A stretch of 64,000 nt of DNA from Minicystis rosea (GTDB taxonomy: Bacteria; Myxococcota_A; Polyangia; Polyangiales; Polyangiaceae). The notes below the pieces were generated by a model that was not told the origin of the DNA, did not search any database, and worked only from the letters and a program-made list of their open reading frames with translations. Below, piece by piece: positions 1 to 9,860 of the stretch (positions within the stretch are counted from its first letter, which is position 1; each line of letters begins with the position of its first letter). The stretch is taken from contig CP016211.1 of assembly GCA_001931535.1 (NCBI GenBank), forward strand, positions 12,694,377-12,758,376. The letters run 5' to 3'. A program made the translations under genes and the position numbers.

Positions 1-1
1 C

Positions 2-697
<696 letters not shown>

Positions 698-734
698 TGG
701 GGAAGGCGTGTAGCGTGATGAGGTGACCCCAAAG

Positions 735-764
735 GCACCATGGGTGAAGACCATGGTGCTTTCT
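735..764 (+). terminator. Rho-independent-like terminator after the sigma-54 activator
   Basis: A perfect 9-bp inverted repeat (GCACCATGG, 7-nt loop, CCATGGTGC) is followed by TTTCT. It lies 38 nt downstream of the activator stop codon and before the convergent gene ending at 873. The short T run makes it a plausible intrinsic terminator, possibly bidirectional. Confidence 0.6.
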
Positions 765-872
765 GGTGTGCGCTCGATAGGTCCGCTCGCTGGCGCTCGC
801 GGCTACCGTTGCGGGGGTGTCAGGCCCGAACGTGGAGGCAAAGGGCGAGAGCTTTTTCTGGGCCTCGATGGC

Positions 873-1769
873 TCAATAGAAGCCGATGTCGTCGACCCAG
901 AAGTCGAAGGGGACGGCGCCGGATTGGAATTGGATGGAGAGGACTTGCATCGGATTCCAATCCTCCTGGGTGCCCCAGCCCTCTTGGGTGAGTGAGGTGA
1001 AGGGGATGGTGATTTGCACCCAATCGCTCGTGAGGGGCACGATGGCGCCGTGGCTGTCGCCGCAGACGGCGGTACAGAGGCCGCCTTCGGCGAAGGCGAC
1101 GGTGGCGCTGGTGAGCGCTTTGAAACGGATGGTGCCCGGCTCGCCCTTGGCCCAGAAGGCGACACCCTTGAAGGCCGAGACGTCATAAGCGCTCTTCGTC
1201 GTGCCGGTGTTGTGGAGATCGAAGCCCATGCCCGCGCCCCACGTCGTGAATCCCATACCGTGCGTGCGCGCGGCCTTGGTGCTGGTGCCGTGACCGCCGG
1301 GGATGAGCTCGGGCGCGAACATGCCCCCTGCGAGCGGCGTCTGCATACCGCTCGTGGTGCCGTCGTTGTACGTGTACCAAGAGCCGATGCGGCCGCCTTG
1401 AGAGAGGATCGAGCCCGTCCCAGCCTCCATGTTGTCGATCACGTCGCCGGGCGCGATCACGATGCCGCTGCTGCTCGACGACGAGCTCGATGAAGCGCTG
1501 GTCGATGAAGACGTCGACGAGGAGGTGCTCGTCGAAGAGGTGGTGCTCGTCGACGAAGTCGCGCCGCCCGTTCCACCGCTCGAGGAGGATGTCGCCGGCG
1601 CGCCGCCCGTGCTGCTCACCGACGTGGAGCTGCTCGTGCCGCCGGCGCCGCCCGTGAGATCGCCGAACGTGTAATCGGGGAACAAACACCCCGGTTGCGC
1701 GAGGCCGATGCCGGCGGCGACGCTCACGAAGATCAGACACAGCCGCGGTGCCCGCTCGGGAAACTCCAT
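873..1769 (-). CDS. Secreted/lipoprotein-like protein with Ser/Thr linker and CBM-like beta-sandwich domain
   Basis: 298 residues. The N-terminus has a hydrophobic export segment (about residues 9-24) ending at a cysteine (LAQPGC, Cys28). The lipobox is weak, so lipidation is uncertain. Residues about 40-100 are a low-complexity Gly/Ser/Thr linker. The remaining ~190 residues resemble the carbohydrate-binding jelly-roll (CBM11/CIA30-like) domains common in myxobacterial secreted proteins: DNMEAG start, FKGVAFWAKG core, DWVQITIPF, and the closing FWVDDIGFY. A strong ribosome binding site (GGGGAGGAGGG) lies just upstream of the ATG. It is divergent from the GH5 glycoside hydrolase at 1938, and the shared intergenic palindrome at 1811 suggests co-regulation. 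The family assignment is from pattern memory only. Confidence 0.8.
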   Translation of the reverse strand: MEFPERAPRLCLIFVSVAAGIGLAQPGCLFPDYTFGDLTGGAGGTSSSTSVSSTGGAPATSSSSGGTGGATSSTSTTSSTSTSSSTSSSTSASSSSSSSSSGIVIAPGDVIDNMEAGTGSILSQGGRIGSWYTYNDGTTSGMQTPLAGGMFAPELIPGGHGTSTKAARTHGMGFTTWGAGMGFDLHNTGTTKSAYDVSAFKGVAFWAKGEPGTIRFKALTSATVAFAEGGLCTAVCGDSHGAIVPLTSDWVQITIPFTSLTQEGWGTQEDWNPMQVLSIQFQSGAVPFDFWVDDIGFY

Positions 1770-1810
1770 GGCGGAACCCTCCTCCCCACCTTCACGATGT
1801 GTTGCAATTC

Positions 1811-1830
1811 ATGTCATACTAGTGCGACAT
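1811..1830. promoter_or_regulatory. 20-bp operator-like palindrome between divergent carbohydrate genes
   Basis: ATGTCATACTAGTGCGACAT has dyad symmetry at 16 of 20 positions (ATGTC-nn-ACTAGT-nn-GACAT). It sits 41 bp upstream of the start at 1769 (minus) and 107 bp upstream of the GH5 start at 1938 (plus). The size and symmetry suit a dimeric helix-turn-helix repressor. No regulator gene is adjacent, so the binding protein is unknown. Confidence 0.45.
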
Positions 1831-1937
1831 GAAAATCGGAAGCAGCAAGAGAGGCAGTCTTCGCGTGCCGCGGTACGTCGGCGCAAAGCGTCATATGCCG
1901 TCCTGCGGCGTGATTCCGTGAAAGGTAGGTAGCAGCC

Positions 1938-3142
1938 ATGTCGTCACCCGATCCCGACTTCGTCCCGGTCCGAGCGCCGCGCTTCACGTGCGGCCTCGTG
2001 GCCTCGATCGTCGCTCTGTCCGCGCTCGCGGGCTGCGACGCGGGGACGGCGTCATCGAATCCGAAGGGAGAGTTCCCGCTCGTGGGCTGTACGCTTGCCG
2101 CCGGGGTGACGCCGGTGGCGGCGCCGAACGGGTACTACGTCAACGGAAATACCCTTTGCTCCCTCGCAGGGAACGCGCACCTCCTTCACGGCGTGGCCCG
2201 GCCATCGCTGGAGTGGGATTCCGATGGTCAGTATCTCTCGCCGGAAGATTTCGCTCTCATGGCGAGCTGGCGGGCCAACGTGGTGCGCATCGCCTTGAAC
2301 CAAGACTTCTGGCTCGAAGGGTCGCCGCATGCCTCTCCGGGGTATCCGGAGCGGGTCGATCAGGTCATCGGGTGGGCCGAGCAGGCCGGGCTCGACGTCA
2401 TCCTCGATCTGCACTGGTCGGATCGCGGCGACTACAGCGAGAAGCCGGCCCAGCAGCTCATGGCCGATATCCATTCGAAGCAGTTCTGGAGCGAGGTGGC
2501 CGCGCGCTACAAGGGCGATGGTCGGGTGATGTTCGAGCTGTACAACGAGCCTCACGACGTCACGCCCGACGTCTGGCTCTCCGGCGGCAGCGCGGGCGGC
2601 TTCACCGTGGTGGGAATGCAGGCGCTCCACGACGCGGTGCGCGCCACCGGGGCCGAGAACGTGGTCATCGTCGGCGGCCTCGATTGGGCCTTCGATCTCT
2701 CCCACGTCCGCAATCACACCGTGGTCGGGCACAACATCGTTTACGCGAGCCACCCCTACAACAACTCGCCTTCGCGCCAGCCGGACAAGTGGCCAGGCTC
2801 GTTTGGCTATCTCACCGAGACGAGCCCGGTCATCCTCACCGAGTTCGGCGACGCCACCGGCTCGTGCTCGCCCGAATGGGACGAGAACCTCCTCGCCTAT
2901 GCCGACGCTCATCACGTGAGCTGGACGGCGTGGGCCTGGTGGGCCGGTGATTGCCACTTCCCGTCGCTCCTGACGGATTGGGAGGGCAACACCACCGAAG
3001 AGGGCACCGTCGTGAAGGCCGCGCTCCTCGCTTATGACGATCCCGCACCGGGCGGCCAGGCCGATGGTGGCAAAGGGGGGGAGGCAGTGGCGGCGCGGGC
3101 TCCGGTGGGGCCGGCAGCGGAGGAGTGGGTGGCGGGAAATGA
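1938..3142 (+). CDS. Glycoside hydrolase family 5 endoglucanase-like lipoprotein, probable 3' frameshift in a G7 tract
   Basis: The N-terminus has a lipoprotein signal with lipobox ALAGC (Cys33). The catalytic (beta/alpha)8 domain spans about residues 60-370. The predicted acid/base is Glu204 in ELYNEPHD and the nucleophile is Glu302 in ILTEFGD; LDLHWSDRGDY and ASHPYNN are further GH5 signatures. The likely role is hydrolysis of beta-1,4-glucan (cellulose-like) at the cell surface. After residue 378 the frame crosses seven Gs (3075-3081). As written, the frame runs on to 3728, antisense through the FKBP gene. With one more G the frame becomes a Gly/Ser-rich tail and stops at 3142. I therefore end the gene at 3142 and treat the longer reading as an artefact of an indel. 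RBS AGGTAGGT precedes the ATG. Confidence 0.8.
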
Positions 3143-3281
3143 ATGGGGCTGGATCCTCGCCGTCAACCTGAGCACGCCGAGTCCATGGGCTCATGCACTG
3201 CAATTCAGCTACGAGAGGTCGCGGCTGCTTTGCCGAGCGGCGCCACCTCTCTGGTTGCGCCGCTCGGGCCTTTTCGCGGAT

Positions 3282-4691
<1,410 letters not shown>

Positions 4692-4774
4692 CCTCGTTGC
4701 GAGGAGGCGTCTTCGATCCGCGAGACTTCGCGCCCGCGCTTTTCGGGATCGTCGCGCCCAGGTACCGTGGCGCC

Positions 4775-5473
4775 ATGTCCTCCGCCTCCCCGATTCGTGT
4801 CGCGCTGCTCGGAGCCACGGGCGCCGTGGGTCGCAACGTTCTCACCGAAGCGCTGCGATCGCTGGTCTTCGCTTCCGTGACCACGCTCGGTCGCCGGCCG
4901 GTCGAGGTCGCCGCGGGCGAGGCGCCGCCGGGGAAGCTCGCGCAGCACGTGGTCGACCTCGAAGATCCTGCTTCCTATCGGGCCCACGTCGCCGGGCACA
5001 CGGCCGCGATTTGCACGCTCGGCATCGGCGAGCCGTCGAAAGCGACACGTGAGCAGATGTGGAAGGTCGAGGTCGACTACGTGATGGGCTTCGCCTCCGC
5101 CTGCAAGGACGAGGGCGTGTCGCACTTCTCCCTGATGACCTCGGTGGGGACGGATACGCGTTCGCGCGTGGAGTATCTGCGCCTCAAAGGCACGTTGGAA
5201 GAGCGGGTGAGGGCGCTCGGCTTCCACCGCACGAGCTTCTTCCGACCTTCGATGTTGCTCACCGAGAAGAACCGTTATGGCGCGAGCCAGGCGGTGGTGT
5301 TGGCGGTGTGGCCGAAGATCGATTGGATGCTCGGCGGGCCCCTCCACAAATATCGTGGCATCCGGGTGGAGGACCTCGGCAAAGCCATGGCGATGAACGC
5401 GGCCCGTCCCGGGGAAGCGGGCGTCGAGATCCTCGAGTGGGATGGGTTTCAGCGGATCTTGCAGGGAGCGTGA
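4775..5473 (+). CDS. NAD(P)-binding atypical SDR (HTATIP2/TIP30-like oxidoreductase)
   Basis: 232 residues from the ATG at 4775. A longer in-frame start at 4697 adds 26 residues before the Rossmann strand and is rejected. The N-terminus IRVALLGATGAVGRNVL has the glycine-rich nucleotide-binding motif GATGAVG. The segment HVVDLEDPASY..GHTAAICTLG matches the atypical SDR fold, and FHRTSFFRPSMLL fits the HTATIP2/NmrA-like group. It probably uses NAD(P)H, but the substrate cannot be inferred. It converges with the Rpn-like gene; if that gene is frame-corrected, only 9 bp separate the two stop codons. Confidence 0.82.
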   Translation: MSSASPIRVALLGATGAVGRNVLTEALRSLVFASVTTLGRRPVEVAAGEAPPGKLAQHVVDLEDPASYRAHVAGHTAAICTLGIGEPSKATREQMWKVEVDYVMGFASACKDEGVSHFSLMTSVGTDTRSRVEYLRLKGTLEERVRALGFHRTSFFRPSMLLTEKNRYGASQAVVLAVWPKIDWMLGGPLHKYRGIRVEDLGKAMAMNAARPGEAGVEILEWDGFQRILQGA

Positions 5474-5482
5474 AGCGCGCGG

Positions 5483-6392
5483 CTACTTCGCGGGCAGCGG
5501 CTCGGCGGGCCAGCGCGTCACCGTCGAGGTCGAGCACGGCCGCGCCGACCCGATCCTCGCCGAGCGTTTGCACGCGCTCGGCGAGCGAGCGCTCTTCGTT
5601 GGCTGTCAGCTCGCGCCCGAAGCGCCGCATGAAGAGCTGTTGGAGCAGGTGCGCGACGCCCTTCTCGATCCCCTTCTGCTCCGCTTCCACGAACCAGGCG
5701 CCGATGATCGGGGTTTGCTTGAGCCGTTCGTACGTCTTCTCCTCCACGGACATGATGATCTCCCGCTCCAGATTGTGCCCCCAAGGGTCCACCGAGGCCA
5801 GCACGACGAGGGTGGCGTAGAGCTCGGCGCGCTCCTCTTCGTTCAAGGCCCGGACGCGAATTTCTTCGATGATTTCCCGCATCGTGGCCGGCGTCGCGTC
5901 CCGGGCGAGCGGGGTGAACGAGAGCCACAAGACGCTGCCGCGTGCGCGCAGCTCGGCGACCGTGCGCTGGTAGACGGCGTCGATGCGATAACGCACACCG
6001 CTGAATGGGCTCCCCGGCCAGGAGGTGCGGCGCTCGCCCCTGCGTGGCAGGAGGCGGCGCCGCCCGCGCAGCACGACGGCGATGCTCTCGATGGGAGGGA
6101 CCGGCGACTCCGGTGCTTCGGCGCGCAAGGCCGTGAAGAGGAAGCACGTATATTCGAAGATGCGATCGGAGACGTCGGCGCGGAGCTCGTCGCAGAACTC
6201 GATGTGCAGCACGCGCGGCTCGCCGCCGACGCGCAGGCGAAGGGCCTTGTCGAGGCGGCGCTCCATGGTGGTCACTTGGGTGTCGATCCAACCGAGCACT
6301 TCGACGGTGCCGTCTTCGTGGACGAAGGCTCGCGCCAGATCCTCGGGGCGTCGTCGCGTGATGTGGCGCAACGTGATGTCGGCGTCTCCCAT
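5483..6392 (-). CDS. Rpn-family (PD-(D/E)XK nuclease superfamily) protein, probable C-terminal frameshift
   Basis: The protein starts MGDADITLRHI and has VLHIEFCDELRADVSDRIFEY, the core strand of Rpn/transposase-like PD-(D/E)XK proteins (canonically HIEFQ). A helical C-terminal half contains KGIEKGVAHLLQQLFMRRFG, as in many Rpn-family and DUF4351-like proteins. Family members are linked to DNA cleavage that promotes recombination. As written, the frame passes DLDGDALAR and reads on to 5259, overlapping the convergent SDR gene by 215 bp. In the neighbouring frame the sequence gives AEPLPAK and stops at 5483, 9 bp past the SDR stop. The usual ending of such proteins (ARWLAEP-like, from memory) suggests a small indel near 5505. 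I use the frame-corrected end. Confidence 0.7.
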
Positions 6393-6524
6393 GCGGCGCG
6401 GCCGAGAGCAGCGCGCGTGCCGTCGTGACGGGGCGCGGAATGCGCGGGATTTCGAGGATCAGAGGAGCCGTCGGGGGTGGCGCCGCCATGGCGGAGGGTG
6501 GCGGGACATGGCGAGATGGCGAAT

Positions 6525-6540
6525 GCAGGCTTCGGCCTGC
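6525..6540 (-). terminator. Tetraloop hairpin downstream of the saccharopine-dehydrogenase-like gene
   Basis: GCAGGC-TTCG-GCCTGC forms a 6-bp stem with a UUCG-class tetraloop when read on the plus strand. It lies 16 bp past the minus-strand stop at 6557 and upstream of the Rpn-like gene start. There is no T-tract, so it may be an attenuator or mRNA-end hairpin rather than a full terminator. Confidence 0.4.
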
Positions 6541-6556
6541 GGAGGGCGCTTTGAGT

Positions 6557-7654
6557 TTAATGGCTGTCGGTCTCGAGCGGGGCGCCTTCGGGGACGAATC
6601 GGTCGGTGACGACGTTGGCGCGGGCGCGGAGCTCGGCGATGAGGCGATCGGGATCGAGCCAGGTGGCGGGGTGGATGATGCCGGTGCCGGGGAAGCCGCC
6701 GTCGGCCATGCGGGCGGCGGTGAGGGCGAACATGAGGACGGGATTGCGGATGTTGCCGAAGGGGCGGAGGATGTGAGTCTCGTAAACGCCCGTTCCTTCG
6801 GGGCCGTCGCCGAAGGCACGGTGCAAGAGGCCTCCTTCGGTGCGGCTTCCGCCGAGCCAGCCGGCGCCCCAACCGAGGAGACTTCCGAAGCGCCAGAGTG
6901 GGAGCCCGAGGCGGCTCAGGGTGATGGCGCTGATCATGCCGAGTCGGGTGAGCGCGGTGTCGAGGCCGAAACGATGCTCGGTGTCGGGGGCGAGGCCGTC
7001 GACGCCGGGGATGTATTCGAGGCTGTCGCCGAGGACGGTGCGCCGCATACCGAGGTTGGGAAAACGCACGACCTCGGGGGCGTCGCCGAGGCGGCGGCCG
7101 GCGGGCAAAGGTTGTTTGGCGGCAAGCAGGTAATCGGCGACCGTCGAGGCGCCCCAGGAGAAGTTGTGGACGCTCAGATAGGTTCGGACTCGCGTGAGGC
7201 GTTGGAGGCGCGCGTGGGCGCGGCGGGTGAGGGTGCCTGTCAGGCCACCAATGGTGGAGGCGCCGAGGACGACGGGGATTCCGGCGGATTCGGCGGCGGC
7301 GCGATGGCGCGCGGCGATCTCCACGTAGAGATCGGATCGAGGGCACATGTCGACGTAGGGTGTGCGGGTTTCGATCGCGACGCGGAGCGGAGCGTCGCCG
7401 AGGCGCGCGTAAGGGCCGGCGGCGTGCGCGATCACCGCGGGCGCGAGGCGATCGACGAGGGCGCGGAGGGCCGCTTCGTCGGTGATGTCGAGGGTGTGCG
7501 AGGTGATGCGGCCTTCCGAGCCGGGTAACCAAGCGTCGGCGGGGACGCCGCGGCGACCGGCGACGGCGACGTCGTGCGGCGTGCGCACGAGGAGATCGGC
7601 GGCGGCCAATCGGCCGAAGGTCCCCGCGCCGCCGAGGATGAGAATGGTGGCCAT
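6557..7654 (-). CDS. Saccharopine dehydrogenase-like NAD(P)-binding oxidoreductase
   Basis: 365 residues. The N-terminal Rossmann motif is ILILGGAGTFGRLAA, followed by DITDEAALRALVDRLAPAVIAHAAGPY, the typical saccharopine dehydrogenase NADP-binding domain (Sacchrp_dh_NADP). Next come TPYVDMCPRSDLY and VVLGASTIGGLTG, where the catalytic-domain insertion begins. Proteins of this group in bacteria are usually of unknown substrate; some are trans-acting enoyl reductases. No lysine-degradation genes lie nearby, so a role in lysine metabolism is not supported. Tandem hairpins lie 27 bp upstream of the start. Confidence 0.85.
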   Translation of the reverse strand: MATILILGGAGTFGRLAAADLLVRTPHDVAVAGRRGVPADAWLPGSEGRITSHTLDITDEAALRALVDRLAPAVIAHAAGPYARLGDAPLRVAIETRTPYVDMCPRSDLYVEIAARHRAAAESAGIPVVLGASTIGGLTGTLTRRAHARLQRLTRVRTYLSVHNFSWGASTVADYLLAAKQPLPAGRRLGDAPEVVRFPNLGMRRTVLGDSLEYIPGVDGLAPDTEHRFGLDTALTRLGMISAITLSRLGLPLWRFGSLLGWGAGWLGGSRTEGGLLHRAFGDGPEGTGVYETHILRPFGNIRNPVLMFALTAARMADGGFPGTGIIHPATWLDPDRLIAELRARANVVTDRFVPEGAPLETDSH

Positions 7655-8043
7655 TGAAGCAGCAAGCTATCACGGTGCCTGGAGGCCAGCGCCTCCATCC
7701 TGGAGGCCGGGGCCTCCATAGGCGCCGCCGAACGATGCGTCCCGTGTCGGCGGATGTTTGGCTCGATGCGAGAAGCGCAGGGGAAATCGAGCGCGCGGGA
7801 TGCGCGGCGCAGGGCGTGCATTGGTGATCGGAGGTTTGCGGAGGAGAGGAGAGAGAGCGCCGGATGCACCATCTCGTGCCCGAGATGATTCGTGGCCTCC
7901 GGGCTTTCGTGCAGGGACGTCGCGACCCCGGAGGTGGGCCGCATGACAGGCACGAGGCGCCCGCGCAGGGCCAGATGGCACCGGCGCCGCCGAAGGTTGG
8001 AAGGCGTGTAGCTTTGCCTCCCACCCGGCTAGCATTCCGCCCC
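7655..8043. other. Intergenic region between divergent genes, 389 bp
   Basis: Besides the two hairpins at 7681-7718, I see no supported gene. Open frames on both strands here are Arg/Pro/Ala-rich and have no ribosome binding site. The region must hold the promoters of the minus-strand oxidoreductase and the plus-strand kinase operon, but no clear -35/-10 pair stands out. Confidence 0.5.
7681..7718. repeat. Two tandem GGAGGC hairpins
   Basis: GGAGGC-CAGC-GCCTCC (7681-7696) is followed 4 nt later by TGGAGGCC-GG-GGCCTCCA (7701-7718). Both are perfect inverted repeats and share the GGAGGC/GCCTCC arms, so they look like two copies of a REP-type element. They lie in the leader region of the oxidoreductase gene that starts at 7654. 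Confidence 0.6.
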
Positions 8044-9849
8044 ATGCTCGCCTGCTCCGAGTGCCGCAAGCTCTACCCGAACGAGGCCGCCGAGTGCGCC
8101 GAGCACGGGGCGCGGCTCGTCCCGTTGGAGCAGCTCCCGGAGGAAGATCCGACGCTCGAGCCGGGCACGATGATCGGTGAGTATCGGATCGATCGAAAGC
8201 TCGGCTCCGGCACGTTCGGCGATGTCTATGCGGGGGAGCAGCCGCTCATCGGCAAGCAGGTGGCGGTCAAAGTCCTGCACCGGAAGTTCACCTCGAACAG
8301 CGGGGTCGTCTCGCGCTTCGTCTCCGAGGCCCGCGCGGTGAACCGCGTGCGGCACCGCAACATCATCGACATCTTTTCGTTTGGTCTGCAGGGCGGAGAT
8401 CAGCCCTATTTCGTGATGGAACGGCTCGATGGGATGACGCTCGGCGATCTCCTCGATCGCGAGAAGCGCCTCTCGGTGGCCGCCGCGATTCCCATTCTGA
8501 AGGGGATCGCCGATGGGCTCGATGCCGCGCACGAGGCCGGGATCACGCACCGCGATCTCAAGCCGGACAACATCTTCCTCGTGCAGGAAAAGGAAGGCGG
8601 CTTCTTCCCCAAGCTGCTCGATTTCGGGGTCGCCAAGCTCGTCGCCGACGATCTCGCCCACAAGACCGCGACCGGCGCCGCCATCGGCACGCCGAGCTAC
8701 ATGGCCCCTGAGCAATGCCGCGGCCGGCCGGTCGATTATCGCGCCGACATCTATGCGCTCGGCGTGGTGATCCATGAAATGCTCACGGGACGGCGGCTTT
8801 TCTCGGCGGATTCGGCGATGGAGGTGCTGTTCAAGCACGTGACCGAGCCGCCGCCGTCGATGTCGTCGGTGTGCCCGGAGCTGCCGAAGGAGCTCGATGC
8901 GCCGGTGCTTTCCATGCTGGCGAAGAGCGCGAGCGAGCGGCCGCCGTCGGCGGGGGCCGCGGTGGCCGCGCTGCTCGAGCGCGCGCGGGCGTGCGGGATC
9001 GACGGGGGCGCGGGGCCGGCGACGATGGATCACGTGCCCACGAGGCGCGCCGAAGCCACCGTCGCGGAGCTCGCGGCGCGCGAGAAGGAGAGCGCCGTGG
9101 CCGCGGAGAGCGCCGTGGCCGCGGAGACGTCGGGGGCCGTGGTGATCTCCGTCGACGAAGCGGCGGCCGTCGATCCGGATGCGGCGAGCGCACGCACGAT
9201 GATGGCGCCCGCGTCGCCCGCGTCGGGGACGCTCGTGGCCGGAGGGCCGCCGTCGTCGGCGATGATGCCCTCCGTCGCCGCGGCGACGATTCCCAGCGAA
9301 GGGCCGGCACCGGCGGCGGAGACCGAGATTGGGGAGCCGCCCGCGCGCCCAGCGCCGCCTCCCGCGACTCACGCGGGCCGCGCGCGCTTGTGGCCCGTGG
9401 CCCTCGCGGGCGGCGCCGTGATTGCAGCGGTGGCCTTCGTGCAGCAGGGCGGCAGGCCGAAGCCTTCGCCGGTGGCCGGCGTGGCGGAGAGCGCGGCCGT
9501 CACGGCGTCGGCCCGCCCCTTGCCAGCAAAGGTGACGATTCGATTGTTGGTCACGCCCGCCGATGCGGACGTGATCGTGGATGGATTGCGGATCGGATCG
9601 GCCGCGGAGCCGTTGTCGCTCGCGCGCTCCGATCAGAGCCGCGCCATCCGCGTGGAAAAGGAGGGCTACGAGGCCCAGGCGTTGTGGATCGTTCCGGATC
9701 GAGATCACGAGCTCCCGCCCATCGCGCTGCGCGCGGCGCCGGCGATCGTGGTCCCCACCGTGACGCCCGCGAAAGCGCCGGCCGCGAAGCCCGCCCACAA
9801 AGACGATCTCGATCTCGAGCGACCCGCGGAGCTCAAGCGACCGAAATGA
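8044..9849 (+). CDS. Membrane Ser/Thr protein kinase with N-terminal Cys/His cluster and C-terminal PEGA domain
   Basis: 601 residues from the ATG at 8044; the longer in-frame start at 7864 adds low-complexity sequence. A short C-x2-C-x10-C-x2-H cluster (residues 4-21) may bind zinc. The Hanks kinase domain spans about residues 45-310: glycine loop GSGTFGDV, Lys76 in VAVKV, catalytic Asp171 in HRDLKPDN, Mg-binding Asp193 in DFGVAK, and SYMAPEQ. An Ala/Glu-rich linker leads to one transmembrane helix (about 449-466). An extracytoplasmic PEGA-like domain follows (TPADADVIVDGLRIG). The stop overlaps an ATG (ATGA), and the next two genes form an operon with it. The kinase probably phosphorylates cytoplasmic targets in response to envelope signals. 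Confidence 0.92.
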   Translation: MLACSECRKLYPNEAAECAEHGARLVPLEQLPEEDPTLEPGTMIGEYRIDRKLGSGTFGDVYAGEQPLIGKQVAVKVLHRKFTSNSGVVSRFVSEARAVNRVRHRNIIDIFSFGLQGGDQPYFVMERLDGMTLGDLLDREKRLSVAAAIPILKGIADGLDAAHEAGITHRDLKPDNIFLVQEKEGGFFPKLLDFGVAKLVADDLAHKTATGAAIGTPSYMAPEQCRGRPVDYRADIYALGVVIHEMLTGRRLFSADSAMEVLFKHVTEPPPSMSSVCPELPKELDAPVLSMLAKSASERPPSAGAAVAALLERARACGIDGGAGPATMDHVPTRRAEATVAELAAREKESAVAAESAVAAETSGAVVISVDEAAAVDPDAASARTMMAPASPASGTLVAGGPPSSAMMPSVAAATIPSEGPAPAAETEIGEPPARPAPPPATHAGRARLWPVALAGGAVIAAVAFVQQGGRPKPSPVAGVAESAAVTASARPLPAKVTIRLLVTPADADVIVDGLRIGSAAEPLSLARSDQSRAIRVEKEGYEAQALWIVPDRDHELPPIALRAAPAIVVPTVTPAKAPAAKPAHKDDLDLERPAELKRPK

Positions 9850-9860
9850 CGGAGCGTACG

